A stretch of DNA of 29,479 nt from JANLSE01 sp038214135 (GTDB lineage: Bacteria; Chloroflexota; Chloroflexia; Chloroflexales; Roseiflexaceae): positions 1 to 29,479 of the forward strand of contig JBBQSD010000070.1 in NCBI GenBank assembly GCA_038214135.1. The letters are read 5' to 3'. Both the position numbers and the translations under genes were made by a program. Numbering within the stretch: position 1 is the first letter of the stretch; the number at the start of each line of letters is the position of its first letter. This document shows, piece after piece, positions 14,711-22,974 of this stretch. Under the pieces are notes generated by a model. It saw only the letters and a program-made list of their open reading frames with translations, searched no databases and was not told where the DNA came from.

Positions 14711-15706
14711 CTACGGCTCATCAGGCGTGGGGTTTTTGACGCCAAGTGCGACCAGGAGTTTTGCAATCTCGATATCGCTTAACGGAACGAGGCGCACATC
14801 GCTGCTAATCCGCTTGATCAGGCCCGTCAGTACCTCGCGCGGACCGATCTCGATGAACGTCTCGGTACCCTGGGTGAGCATCTCGCGCACCGAGCGTGTC
14901 CACTGCACCGGGCGAGTGAGATGTTCGCCAAGCTCCTGACGCAATTCCTCAACAGTCGTCATCGCCTGGGCACTAATATTGGCAATCAGTGGGAATTGGG
15001 GCGGGCTGAGATTCGCGCGGCCAAGCAGTTCTCCAAAATGGTGTGATGCCTGTTCCATCAGCGGAGAATGGGAAGCAATTGTAATAGCTAATCGTTTGAC
15101 CATCCTGGCACCACGTTCCTGCGCCAGTTCCATTGCACGCTTCAGCGCATCAATCTCGCCGGAAAGAACCGTCTGCCCTGGTGAATTGGAGTTTGCCAGC
15201 GTCACCATGCCAGCCGATTGGGCCTCGCGAACAACCTCTTCCAGGGTGGCATCATCCAGCCCGACGACCGCTGCCATCCCGCCTGGCCGTGCAACCGAGC
15301 TTTCTTTCATGAGGCGGCCACGCTCATGCACCAGTTTGACGGCATCTTCAAAGGGCAGCACGCCGGCAACAACCAGCGCAGTATACTCGCCCAGGCTATG
15401 GCCGGCAGCCAGGCGCGGCACAAAATCATGGCCGAGTGATTGGAGCCGCTCACGCAATGCTTCAAAACAGGCCACACTGACCGTCAGAATGGCAGGTTGG
15501 GCATTCACGGTATCATCAAGATCGAGCTGCGGGCCCTCGAAGATTATTCGTGAGAGCGGATACCCAAGCGCGGCGTCGGCACGCTCAAAGAAGGAACGAG
15601 CCACTGGCGATACTTCATAGAGATCGCGGCCCATCCCAACATACTGGGAACCCTGCCCAGGAAAAACGAGCGCTACACGCGAACGAACGATACTAAGAAT
15701 ATCCAA
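14711..15706 (-). CDS. fabD: Malonyl-CoA:ACP transacylase
   Basis: A 331-residue acyltransferase that loads malonate from malonyl-CoA onto ACP. The nucleophile elbow is AAGHSLGE (S104), preceded by the N-terminal VALVFPGQGSQYVGMG (FPGQGSQ motif, oxyanion Gln) and followed by the catalytic His in IASHSPLM. EIGPREVLTGL near the C-terminus is also standard. The start is TTG at 15706, with AAGGAGAG seven bases upstream; no closer ATG precedes the FPGQG strand. It is the first gene of a fabD-fabF operon with a good promoter about 110 bases upstream. Confidence 0.94.
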   Translation of the reverse strand: MDILSIVRSRVALVFPGQGSQYVGMGRDLYEVSPVARSFFERADAALGYPLSRIIFEGPQLDLDDTVNAQPAILTVSVACFEALRERLQSLGHDFVPRLAAGHSLGEYTALVVAGVLPFEDAVKLVHERGRLMKESSVARPGGMAAVVGLDDATLEEVVREAQSAGMVTLANSNSPGQTVLSGEIDALKRAMELAQERGARMVKRLAITIASHSPLMEQASHHFGELLGRANLSPPQFPLIANISAQAMTTVEELRQELGEHLTRPVQWTRSVREMLTQGTETFIEIGPREVLTGLIKRISSDVRLVPLSDIEIAKLLVALGVKNPTPDEP

Positions 15707-15816
15707 GCGAACTCTCCTTAACGGATGTCAGACGTGCGCCACACCACCTCATCACACATGCGACGGCGTCTATTCGCCATCATGGCGAGCGGTTCTGCGA
15801 AAACGCGGGCCTGTGC

Positions 15817-15845
15817 AGTATAGCAAGCGTGTACGCTGCCGTCAA
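15817..15845 (-). promoter_or_regulatory. Promoter of fabD-fabF
   Basis: On the minus strand TTGACG (15845-15840), a 17-nt spacer and TATACT (15822-15817), preceded by TTGC. The start would be near 15809, giving a leader of about 100 bases that holds a small palindrome (CGCCAT-C-ATGGCG, 15777-15789). Confidence 0.7.
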
Positions 15846-15863
15846 ATCGGTTTTATTGAATAG

Positions 15864-15889
15864 TATTCAGGAGTCAGGAGTCAGTATTC
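15864..15889 (+). repeat. Heptamer array, GGAGTCA orientation, upstream of fabD
   Basis: TATTCA, GGAGTCA x2, then GTATTCA. On the fabD strand it reads TGACTCC ahead of the gene. It is the left partner of the ten-copy array at 15991. Confidence 0.8.
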
Positions 15890-16061
<172 letters not shown>

Positions 16062-16128
16062 GACTTACTATTGACGCTATCATCATTTAGCCTGATCATG
16101 CAAGCATGCGATAACGAAGGAGCAACAG

Positions 16129-16887
16129 ATGCTACGTATGATTCTTCTGGGAGTTGGTACCGGCGTTCCAGATCAGGATCGCGAAAACACCCATATGGTC
16201 TGGGAATCGCCAGATGGGCTAACGCTGATCGATGCTGGTGGCAGCACATACCAACGCCTGCTACGCGCCAATCTGGATCCAATGCAGCTTCGATCAATCA
16301 TTCTGACACATTCACATACCGATCATATCAATGGCCTGCCAGCCCTGCTGTTCTCGCTACGGTTGGCCGGCTTTCGGCAACGGCTCTCGATCTATGGCAA
16401 CCAGCCAACATTGGCGCTTGTACAGCGTATTCTGGAGGCCTTTACCCTTGAAGGATACCAGGCCGATGCCGATTGGATTGAGGTCGAGGGCGGCCAGGAT
16501 ATTCCGATCAACAGTTCGCATTTCCGCTTGCGTACCGCCCCAACAACCCATTCGCGGCCTTGTTTGGCACTGCGCTTTGAGGTACCCAAAACAGGAAGGG
16601 CGCTGGTCTATTCCGCCGACACCGAGCCCTGTCAGTCGGTTCAGGAACTGGCCAGGGGTGCCGTTGTGCTGATTCACGAGGCCACAACTGCTGAACCATT
16701 CCCTGGTCATACGACGCCGCGTCAGGCTGGTGAGGTTGCAGCCCGCGCAGGTGTAGAGCAACTGGTTCTCGTGCATTTTAGCCCGCATTGGACCATGAGC
16801 GCGGCCCAGGCGATTGAAGAGATCCAGGCCAGCGGCTTTACTGGTGAAGCCGAGATTGGCCGTGAGTTTGGCGTGTACGAATTATAG
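16129..16887 (+). CDS. RNase Z-like metallo-beta-lactamase-fold hydrolase
   Basis: A 252-residue MBL-fold enzyme. The zinc motif is THSHTDHINGLPAL (H61, H63, D65, H66), with further ligands in TTHSRPCLALRFE, YSADTEPC and LVLVHFSPHW. The order LGVGTGVPDQDRENTH at the start and the PFPGHTTPRQAGEVAARAGV segment fit the ElaC/RNase Z-like branch, whose best-known members process tRNA 3' ends, though many paralogues act on small molecules. It is shorter than standard RNase Z (about 300 residues), so a tRNA role is uncertain. GGAG lies upstream of the ATG. It is followed after 8 bases by the antirepressor-domain gene, forming an operon. Confidence 0.85.
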   Translation: MLRMILLGVGTGVPDQDRENTHMVWESPDGLTLIDAGGSTYQRLLRANLDPMQLRSIILTHSHTDHINGLPALLFSLRLAGFRQRLSIYGNQPTLALVQRILEAFTLEGYQADADWIEVEGGQDIPINSSHFRLRTAPTTHSRPCLALRFEVPKTGRALVYSADTEPCQSVQELARGAVVLIHEATTAEPFPGHTTPRQAGEVAARAGVEQLVLVHFSPHWTMSAAQAIEEIQASGFTGEAEIGREFGVYEL

Positions 16888-16895
16888 GAGTCACA

Positions 16896-17666
16896 ATGGC
16901 GAACACACCCAGCGCCCATAATCTGTTCTATGGCCAGGATATCTTCGCCCTGCTTGAACTCGACCCAAACGAGCGCTATGCCCCGATTGCACGCTTGTGT
17001 GAACGATTAGGCCTGCCACGCGGGCCATACGAACGCCGTACACGGGCATCGGTTGTGCTGGCCGAGGGATTGCGCCTGCTTGATGTCGAAACTGATCATG
17101 GCGAGGAGCGCCTGCTTTGTCTACGCATCGATCTGCTGCCACTATGGCTCACCCTGGTCGAATCGCCGAAGGTTGATCCTGCCATACGCCCACAGCTCGA
17201 ACTATTCCAGCGTGAGGCCGCATCATCCCTATGGCAGGGCTTTCGGCCACAAGGCTTTGGCCCTGAGGATGGGTTGGTGCCGGTTCGCCACGAACAGAAC
17301 CCAGCCGAACAGGCCTATGTTGCCGAACTAGCCATGGCCACCTTAGCACGCCACCAGATGCTGATAGAGCGCCAGATCGATGCGCGATCCAGACATAGTG
17401 CTAATTATGCCGATCCATATGCCAGCGAGGCGCTGGACGACCCACCGGCGGAACTATTGGCTCGTGCTGTCCGGCGAGTTGCATTGGCAGCCCAGGAACG
17501 CACGCGGCGTAATGAATACCCTGGCATGTATACCGGCCTGTATCGCCAATTCGGGATCGCATCCTACCGCCGAACGCCACCCGCCAGATTGCGCGAGGCA
17601 CTCGAATGGCTCGAACGCTGGCGCGGCGATTTGATGGGTGAACCAGAACCGCCTCCCGATATCTAA
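16896..17666 (+). CDS. Chromosomal protein with P22 antirepressor N-terminal-like domain
   Basis: A 256-residue protein. Residues about 15-120 fit the phage antirepressor N-terminal domain (P22_AR_N type): PIARLCERLGLPRGPYERR, then SVVLAEG, a strand region LLCLRIDLLPLWL, and VDPAIRPQLELFQREAASSLW. In phages this domain is found on antirepressors that control lysogeny. The C-terminal part has a long helical region (RHQMLIERQIDARSRH) and ends with FGIASYRRTPPARLREALEWL, which also recalls phage antirepressor C-termini. No phage genes surround it; it is 8 bases behind the MBL gene with AGGAG, so it appears adopted by the host. What it binds is unknown. Confidence 0.75.
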   Translation: MANTPSAHNLFYGQDIFALLELDPNERYAPIARLCERLGLPRGPYERRTRASVVLAEGLRLLDVETDHGEERLLCLRIDLLPLWLTLVESPKVDPAIRPQLELFQREAASSLWQGFRPQGFGPEDGLVPVRHEQNPAEQAYVAELAMATLARHQMLIERQIDARSRHSANYADPYASEALDDPPAELLARAVRRVALAAQERTRRNEYPGMYTGLYRQFGIASYRRTPPARLREALEWLERWRGDLMGEPEPPPDI

Positions 17667-17699
17667 ATCATATGCCATCCCGCATTCCGCGCAGATACG

Positions 17700-17705
17700 C
17701 TATAA
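17700..17705 (+). promoter_or_regulatory. Likely -10 box for moxR operon
   Basis: TATAAT preceded by ACGC, 33 bases before the moxR start. No clear -35 is seen at 16-18 bases, so it may act as an extended -10 or use an activator. Confidence 0.5.
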
Positions 17706-17738
17706 TTCATACACACCCAAACGAACTATGAGGATTAC

Positions 17739-18692
17739 GTGGCTACCATCACCGATATTCAGCAGTTTGCGACTGCTATTCGCGCCAACACGGCTCGCGT
17801 GATCGTCGGCAAGGCCAATGCGATTGATTTGCTGCTGGTTGCGCTCTTATGCGGCGGCCATGCGCTGCTCGAAGATGTTCCTGGTGTTGGCAAAACGATG
17901 CTAGCGCGTGCCTTGGCGATCTCGCTTGGGCTGGATTTCCGCCGTTTGCAATGCACACCAGATCTGCTGCCCAACGATGTCCTTGGTGTTTCGATCTATC
18001 GTCAAACAGAAGAAGCCTTTGTGTTTCAGGCTGGCCCGATCTTCACCAATATCCTCTTGGCCGATGAAGTTAACCGGGCGACGCCACGCACCCAGAGTGC
18101 ATTACTCGAAGCCATGGGCGAGGGCCAGGTAACAGTTGATGGAACCACACGCCAGCTCAGCCAGCCCTTTTTGGTGCTAGCCACCCAGAATCCAGTCGAA
18201 TTTGAGGGTACGTTTCCACTGCCAGAAGCCCAACTGGATCGATTTTTGGTGGAAGTATCGCTTGGCTACCCCAATTCTGAGGAAGAATTGGCCATGTTAG
18301 CAGCACTCGAACGTGAACATCCGATCCTATCGCTACAACCAATTGCCATAGGAATCAGCATTCCAGAGCTTCAGCAGGCGATCTGGAATGTTCATGTGAG
18401 CGAGCCGCTGCGCGAATATATTGTGCGATTGGCTGGCGCAACCCGCCTGCACCAGGATCTGGCGATGGGAGCCAGCCCACGCGCCACCCATGCACTGTTT
18501 CGGGCCGCTCAGGCATTCGCCGCACTCCAGGGCCGCGATTTCGCAACACCTGATGATGTCAAACGGCTTGTACCTGCCGTCTGGCGCCATCGGCTGCTTA
18601 TTCGCCCGGAAAGCGCCCTACGTGGCCGGACTGCCGCTGCAATTCTTGCTGGGATATTGGCCGAGATCGAGGTCGATCCCGAAGGGGAGTAG
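17739..18692 (+). CDS. MoxR-family AAA+ ATPase
   Basis: A 317-residue AAA+ ATPase of the MoxR family, chaperone-like and usually working with von Willebrand or DUF58 proteins. Walker A is VPGVGKT (residues 47-53), Walker B is ILLADE (105-110) followed by VNRATPRTQSALLEAM, and sensor 1 lies in FLVLATQNPVEFEGTFPLPEAQLDRF. The start is GTG 17739 (ATITDIQQF) with GAGG upstream. It is first of a cluster: DUF58 protein after 13 bases, then a DUF4129 membrane protein. Such MoxR-DUF58-transglutaminase clusters are widespread, but their role is still poorly known. Confidence 0.93.
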   Translation: MATITDIQQFATAIRANTARVIVGKANAIDLLLVALLCGGHALLEDVPGVGKTMLARALAISLGLDFRRLQCTPDLLPNDVLGVSIYRQTEEAFVFQAGPIFTNILLADEVNRATPRTQSALLEAMGEGQVTVDGTTRQLSQPFLVLATQNPVEFEGTFPLPEAQLDRFLVEVSLGYPNSEEELAMLAALEREHPILSLQPIAIGISIPELQQAIWNVHVSEPLREYIVRLAGATRLHQDLAMGASPRATHALFRAAQAFAALQGRDFATPDDVKRLVPAVWRHRLLIRPESALRGRTAAAILAGILAEIEVDPEGE

Positions 18693-18705
18693 CGATCCAA
18701 CTATA

Positions 18706-19866
18706 ATGAACCTCAACCGCCTTTCGATTGTGCTGCTGCTTGTCGCAATCGCACTCCGCAGCGACCTGTTCTTTGTGTTGCTGTATATTGTTGTTGGGCT
18801 GCAGCTCGCAACTCGGCTATGGCTCTCGTATCAGGTTCGCAGCCTCAGTTGGAGCCGAACGATTCCACAGGCGGCCTTTCCTGGCGAGCGCCTGCAGGTT
18901 GAGATTGCACTACAGAACCGCGGCCTGCTGCCCATCGCGTGGGTTGCCCTGCACGAAAGCCTGCCACCGGCACTGCATACCCCGCCAATGATCCGTGAGG
19001 TGATCTCGCTTGGGCCTGGCGAACGACGGCTGATTACCTATGAACTCTTTGGGCAGCGGCGCGGCTACTATCAGATTGGCCCGCTCTCCCTGCAGACCGG
19101 CGATGTCCTTGGGTTGGGTGAGCGGCCGCTCGTCTCCGATCAGCGAGCTGCGCTGACGATCTACCCACATGTGTTGCCGCTTGCGGATTTTGGGTTGCCT
19201 GCCTCGCTGCCATATGGCACCCTAGCATCATCGCGCAGGCTATTTGAAGACCCTGCGCGCTCGGCGGGTGTGCGGCCATACCAGCCCGCCGATGGCGTTC
19301 GGCGGATCGATTGGAAGGCCAGCGCCCATGCCGGGCAGCCATTGGTCCGACGCCAGCAACCAGCGATTGCGCTGGAAACACTAGTGGCGCTGGCCTTTAC
19401 CCGTGAAGAATATGATGGGCGCTTCGCCTACGATACAATGGAACATGCGCTCACAGCTGCCGCCTCGATCCTGGCGCATCTGGCCGATCTGCGCCAGCCA
19501 TTTGGTGTGTGTGTGAGTGGCTTCGATCCAGCCACATCGAGGCATGCAACAGTTGTTCCACTTGGCCATGGGCGGGCGCATCTGATCACCGCGCTTGGGT
19601 TACTTGGGCGGCTCGAACCACTCAAAGAAGGCCAGCTTCTGCCAGAGGTGCGGCGGGCAACCGCCGGGCTTGGGTGGGGCAGCACGGTGGTGATGATCAC
19701 CGGGCAGCGTGGCGAGCCGCTGCTTGCAGAAGCGCTGGGAATGCGGCGGCGCGGCCTGAATGTCACCCTGATTATGACCGAAGCAACCCCCGATGAATTA
19801 GCCCTGCCCCGCCGCCATGGGATTGCTGCCTTCACCCTGAATCGTGAAGGGCGGCCAATTGAGTAA
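18706..19866 (+). CDS. DUF58 domain-containing protein
   Basis: A 386-residue protein. Two hydrophobic segments near the N-terminus (about 7-15 and 19-33) anchor it in the membrane. The DUF58 signature is in the middle: AGVRPYQPADGVRRIDWKAS, followed by a von Willebrand A-like C-terminal part (TLVALAFTREEYDGRFAYDTMEHALTAAASILAH split over two stretches). It starts 13 bases after moxR, so the two are co-translated; the start ATG 18706 is used because the longer frame lies inside moxR. DUF58 proteins are the usual partner of MoxR ATPases. Confidence 0.92.
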   Translation: MNLNRLSIVLLLVAIALRSDLFFVLLYIVVGLQLATRLWLSYQVRSLSWSRTIPQAAFPGERLQVEIALQNRGLLPIAWVALHESLPPALHTPPMIREVISLGPGERRLITYELFGQRRGYYQIGPLSLQTGDVLGLGERPLVSDQRAALTIYPHVLPLADFGLPASLPYGTLASSRRLFEDPARSAGVRPYQPADGVRRIDWKASAHAGQPLVRRQQPAIALETLVALAFTREEYDGRFAYDTMEHALTAAASILAHLADLRQPFGVCVSGFDPATSRHATVVPLGHGRAHLITALGLLGRLEPLKEGQLLPEVRRATAGLGWGSTVVMITGQRGEPLLAEALGMRRRGLNVTLIMTEATPDELALPRRHGIAAFTLNREGRPIE

Positions 19867-19885
19867 GCAGGGCATTTGCAATGCC

Positions 19886-19935
19886 GGGAGTGCGAGGGCT
19901 TTGCCTCCCCAAACCCCACCTGCAAAGGATTTTAC
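19886..19935. repeat. Diverged GC-rich repeat copy
   Basis: GAGGGCTTTGCCTCCCC followed by AAACCCCACC resembles the GGGGCTGCGCCCCAAACCCC repeats at 13201 and 26568. A GGCAT-TTGCA-ATGCC hairpin at 19871-19885 precedes it. It divides the DUF58 and DUF4129 genes. Confidence 0.5.
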
Positions 19936-19987
19936 AAAAAACCTCATTGAATATGCTAGAATAACGTAATCCCTACGAGAGAACTCT

Positions 19988-21556
19988 ATGTCGCGCAGAT
20001 TCATTCATCAGCCTGCCATTCTGCTAAACGCCTGCATGCTTGCTGCCCTTATGGCGGTTCTAGCTGGGGCAGTGCGGCGTTTTCACCCAAATTGGCAGCC
20101 CATGCCACTGATTATGGTGTGTTTTCTTGTGGCAATCGAAGCCGGGTTTGCGTATCGTGCGGTGCGTCGGTGGCACTTCACGCTTGGTGAGCGGCTACGC
20201 TACCTGGTGCCCGAGGTGTTTGTGCTGGTTGCGATCATGCGCGTTGTCGCTACCCTCAGCTTTCCAGAAGCGAACCTGGCCGAAGCAGCACGTGGATGGT
20301 TATTCGATCCAATCAGCGTTCTCGATCCACTTTTTCTGCTCGATATTGCAGCCGGGTTAGCAACCGGGTTCCTGGCACATGCAGCGGCGAGTGATCTGGC
20401 CACAATTGAGCCACGCAGCACGCAGCAGCCAGAACCGGAATCAGAAGGATTTGAGCGCTATGCCGCCTTTTTGGCCACCGAACGGACGGCTGCACTCGCT
20501 CGGCTAGCATCGCGGTTTGTGAGCGGCGGGTTGGTTCTGTTGGTTGCATTAAGCATCGAGACAGCCAATCTTGGGCAGATCGGCGGCCCGCCCCAAGCAC
20601 TCTCCGATCTGAGTGTTGGTGGCGCATTGGCCTACCTGATAACCGGCTTTATGCTGTTTAGCCGTGCCCGGCTAGCATTACTTCAGTCGCGCTGGCAACT
20701 AGAAGGTGCCCATGTGGCAGCCAGCGTCGCACGCCGTTGGTCGAGTGGCAGCCTACTGCTGATCGGTGGAGTTTTAGTGGCAGCAGCTCTTTTGCCACGT
20801 ACCTATGGGATGGGGCTGCTCGATACACTGCGCACAATGCTTGGCATGGTTGGCTACGCAATTGCATTCGCTGGCTATCTCGTCACCTGGCTGTTTGGCC
20901 TGCTGCTGATCATCCCAGCCTGGCTGCTCTCACTGGTAATGTTTGGTGGCGGTAGTGAATCACCTGCCAGTACGCCACCATTTGCGTTTCCACCAGTAGT
21001 TGAAACTACTCAGTCGGAACCACGCCTCTGGCCAGCAATCATCTTCTGGTTATGTATCACTATTTTGGTTGCCCAGGCAACCAGGATCTTCCTGCGGCGG
21101 CATCCGCACATCCTGCGAGGATTACGTATATGGCTGGCTCATACACTGCGAAGCCTTACCGAATTCTGGCGGGGCACGCGCTCCTGGGTTGTAATGGCTG
21201 CCAGTATCGTGCGCGAGCAACTTGATCGTTCGGCACCAGCACGCCATTCACGCTCGCAGCGCCGCCTTGCACGGCTTGATCCACGCGCTCTGGTTGCCCA
21301 TTACTATCGTGCTATTCTTCGAACTGCCAGCGAAGCCGGCCATCCACTTCGGCCTGGGCAAACCCCATCCGAGTATCAATCCGCCCTTGGCACCCAACGT
21401 CCCGAGCTTGCAGCCGATCTCGCTGATTTGACGGAATCGTATGTGCGCGCACGCTATGCACCTGTCCCGATCACCAGTGCCGATGCACGCCGTGCGCGTG
21501 GCCTGTGGGAACGATTGCGGCGTATGGTTCGCAGGAGGAAGCGGGTAGAACCGTAG
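19988..21556 (+). CDS. DUF4129 membrane protein without transglutaminase core
   Basis: A 522-residue inner-membrane protein. Several hydrophobic helices fill residues about 10-320 (for example LLNACMLAALMAVLAG, LLVALSIETANL, GSLLLIGGVLVAAALL, FGLLLIIPAWLLSLVMF), with one more at about 350-365. The C-terminal soluble part from about residue 430 (LDPRALVAHYYRAILRTASEAGHPLRPGQTPSEY split at family positions, then ADLTESYVRARYAPVPI) is the DUF4129 domain, which in TgpA-type proteins follows a transglutaminase domain. The Cys-His-Asp core is absent here. A TAGAAT box preceded by TATGC is at about 19951-19956, so it may have its own promoter in addition to read-through from moxR. Confidence 0.82.
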   Translation: MSRRFIHQPAILLNACMLAALMAVLAGAVRRFHPNWQPMPLIMVCFLVAIEAGFAYRAVRRWHFTLGERLRYLVPEVFVLVAIMRVVATLSFPEANLAEAARGWLFDPISVLDPLFLLDIAAGLATGFLAHAAASDLATIEPRSTQQPEPESEGFERYAAFLATERTAALARLASRFVSGGLVLLVALSIETANLGQIGGPPQALSDLSVGGALAYLITGFMLFSRARLALLQSRWQLEGAHVAASVARRWSSGSLLLIGGVLVAAALLPRTYGMGLLDTLRTMLGMVGYAIAFAGYLVTWLFGLLLIIPAWLLSLVMFGGGSESPASTPPFAFPPVVETTQSEPRLWPAIIFWLCITILVAQATRIFLRRHPHILRGLRIWLAHTLRSLTEFWRGTRSWVVMAASIVREQLDRSAPARHSRSQRRLARLDPRALVAHYYRAILRTASEAGHPLRPGQTPSEYQSALGTQRPELAADLADLTESYVRARYAPVPITSADARRARGLWERLRRMVRRRKRVEP

Positions 21557-21624
21557 CGCGATGTATCCGCAAATTTCTGATGAGATTGAGAAAATAAATG
21601 GAGAGATTGCGCCACCCTCAACAT

Positions 21625-21644
21625 CCGCAGGCTGAAGCCTGCGG
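21625..21644. repeat. Palindrome CCGCAGGCT-GA-AGCCTGCGG
   Basis: A 9-bp perfect stem with a 2-nt loop. The GGCTTCAGCCTGCGG string just after the triple repeat (21722-21736) is a partial copy in inverse orientation, and CATCCGCAGGCTGA also occurs at the end of the MFS gene (5281-5294). Confidence 0.8.
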
Positions 21645-21653
21645 CAAGGGGAC

Positions 21654-21728
21654 GATCACCCATAGCCGCGTGGCTTCAGATCACCCATAGCCGCGTGGCT
21701 TCAGATCACCCATAGCCGCGTGGCTTCA
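21654..21728 (+). repeat. Three tandem 25-bp repeats
   Basis: Units 21654-21678, 21679-21703 and 21704-21728 are identical, beginning GATCACCCATAGCC and ending GTGGCTTCA. They abut with no spacer. They lie between the palindrome and its inverse partial copy, so may have expanded from within a larger hairpin. Confidence 0.92.
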
Positions 21729-21805
21729 GCCTGCGGTGTGGAGGCGAACCATACCGATTAAAATATAAAGGTTCATAAGCCTGCGGCCTAACAATGACCT
21801 CAGAT

Positions 21806-21826
21806 AGACGCTCCAGCGGAGCGTCT
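21806..21826. repeat. AGACGCTCC hairpin
   Basis: AGACGCTCC-AGC-GGAGCGTCT, 9-bp stem, followed by CTAC. The same design with AGACGCCCC-AGC-GGGGCGTCT is at 27828-27848, also followed by CTAC. The paired change T/A to C/G keeps the stem, so the structure seems to be what is kept. Confidence 0.75.
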
Positions 21827-21892
21827 CTACGATTAAATTCTGACTCCTGACTCCTGATGACTGCTGGCTCATTTCCCAATAGGCCATCTATC

Positions 21893-21920
21893 ATTGACTG
21901 GTTCATGAGGTATGCTAGAC
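21893..21920 (+). promoter_or_regulatory. Probable promoter of rfbB
   Basis: TTGACT, a 16-nt spacer ending TATGC, and TAGACT, about 40 bases before the rfbB start. Spacing is one short of ideal, but the TATGC before the -10 resembles other boxes in the window. Coordinates are accurate to a few bases. Confidence 0.5.
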
Positions 21921-21960
21921 TGCGCTGCATAGACATGCTATCAACATAATGGGAGTAGCA

Positions 21961-22974
21961 ATGCGCAATCTACTAGTTACTGGTGGCGCTGGGTTCATTG
22001 GTAGTAATTTCGTTCATTTCATGATCGAAAAGTACGCCGATTACAGGGTTGTCGTCTTCGATAAGCTCACATATGCTGGCCGACTAGAGAATCTGGCAGC
22101 GCTCGATGGGCATCCACGCTTCAGCTTTGTACGTGGCGATATTTGTGATCTTGAGGCGGTTCGCAGCACAGTCCAGAATCATGCCATCGATACAATCATC
22201 AACTTCGCTGCCGAAACCCATGTCGATCAATCGATTATGAACCCATTCGTCTTCAGTGAGACAAATGTTCGTGGCACGCATGTGCTGCTAGAAATCGCCC
22301 GCCAACTCAAGCTAGAGCGCTACCATCAGATCAGCACCGATGAGGTCTATGGTGCCATCCCGGCTCCAAACCGTTCACGCGAGGGCGATCCGCTTGAGCC
22401 ACGCAGCCCATATTCCTCCAGCAAGGCCGGCTCGGATCACATGGTGTATGCCTATCATGTGACCTATGGCCTACACACGACGCTCACCCGTGGTTCAAAT
22501 AATATTGGGCCGTATCAGTACCCCGAAAAGGCTGTCCCGCTGTTTGCTACAAATGCAATCGACAACCAACCAATCCCGATCTATGGTGATGGCATGCAGA
22601 TGCGCGATTACCAGTATGTACTCGATCACTGCGAGGGCATTGATACCGTGCTGCACAAAGGCACCGCCGGCGAGATCTATAATGTCGGAACGGGAGTCGA
22701 GACCCATAATATCGATATGGCCCGCAAACTGCTCGATATTCTTGGCAAACCACATAGTTTGATCAGCTATGTTCCCGACCGAGTTGGCCATGATCGGCGC
22801 TATGCACTCGATACCAGCAAACTTCAGGCGCTTGGCTGGCAGAGCCAGCATTCATTCGATCAGGCGCTTGAACAAACCGTGCGCTGGTATGTCGATCATC
22901 CCGAGTGGTGGCGGCCAATCAAGAGCGGCGAGTATATGGAGTATTATCGCAAGCAATATGTTGAGCGGACGTAG
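21961..22974 (+). CDS. rfbB: dTDP-glucose 4,6-dehydratase
   Basis: A 337-residue short-chain dehydrogenase of the RmlB/RfbB type, converting dTDP-glucose to dTDP-4-keto-6-deoxyglucose with bound NAD+, the second step to dTDP-rhamnose and other deoxysugars. The nucleotide-binding motif is VTGGAGFIGSN at the start, then NFAAETHVDQSI, the catalytic Asp-Glu in ISTDEVYG, and the Tyr-Lys pair in YSSSKAGSD, with RGSNNIGPYQYPEK and DYQYVLDHCEGI further on. The start ATG 21961 is used because GGGAG lies 5 bases before it, not the ATG at 21949. No rmlA, C or D neighbours are present, so the other steps are encoded elsewhere. Confidence 0.95.
   Translation: MRNLLVTGGAGFIGSNFVHFMIEKYADYRVVVFDKLTYAGRLENLAALDGHPRFSFVRGDICDLEAVRSTVQNHAIDTIINFAAETHVDQSIMNPFVFSETNVRGTHVLLEIARQLKLERYHQISTDEVYGAIPAPNRSREGDPLEPRSPYSSSKAGSDHMVYAYHVTYGLHTTLTRGSNNIGPYQYPEKAVPLFATNAIDNQPIPIYGDGMQMRDYQYVLDHCEGIDTVLHKGTAGEIYNVGTGVETHNIDMARKLLDILGKPHSLISYVPDRVGHDRRYALDTSKLQALGWQSQHSFDQALEQTVRWYVDHPEWWRPIKSGEYMEYYRKQYVERT

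Larger units (their letters stand above)
21557..21960. other. Repeat-filled intergenic region upstream of rfbB
   Basis: 404 bases with no gene. In order: a CCGCAGGCT-GA-AGCCTGCGG palindrome (21625-21644), three 25-bp tandem units (21654-21728), an AGACGCTCC hairpin (21806-21826), heptamers TGACTCC x2 (21841-21854) after ATTC, and the rfbB promoter near 21893-21920. Confidence 0.7.

Noticed and set aside
14979..15620. A 213-residue plus-strand Ser/Arg-rich frame opposite fabD
   Set aside because: Shadow of fabD; the composition is typical of antisense reading.
18421..18705. 95-residue extension of the DUF58 protein
   Set aside because: It lies within moxR in another frame; the ATG at 18706 gives the family-like start.
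21654..21728. Possible CRISPR or iteron array
   Set aside because: Three 25-mers abut without spacers; no cas or rep gene is near.
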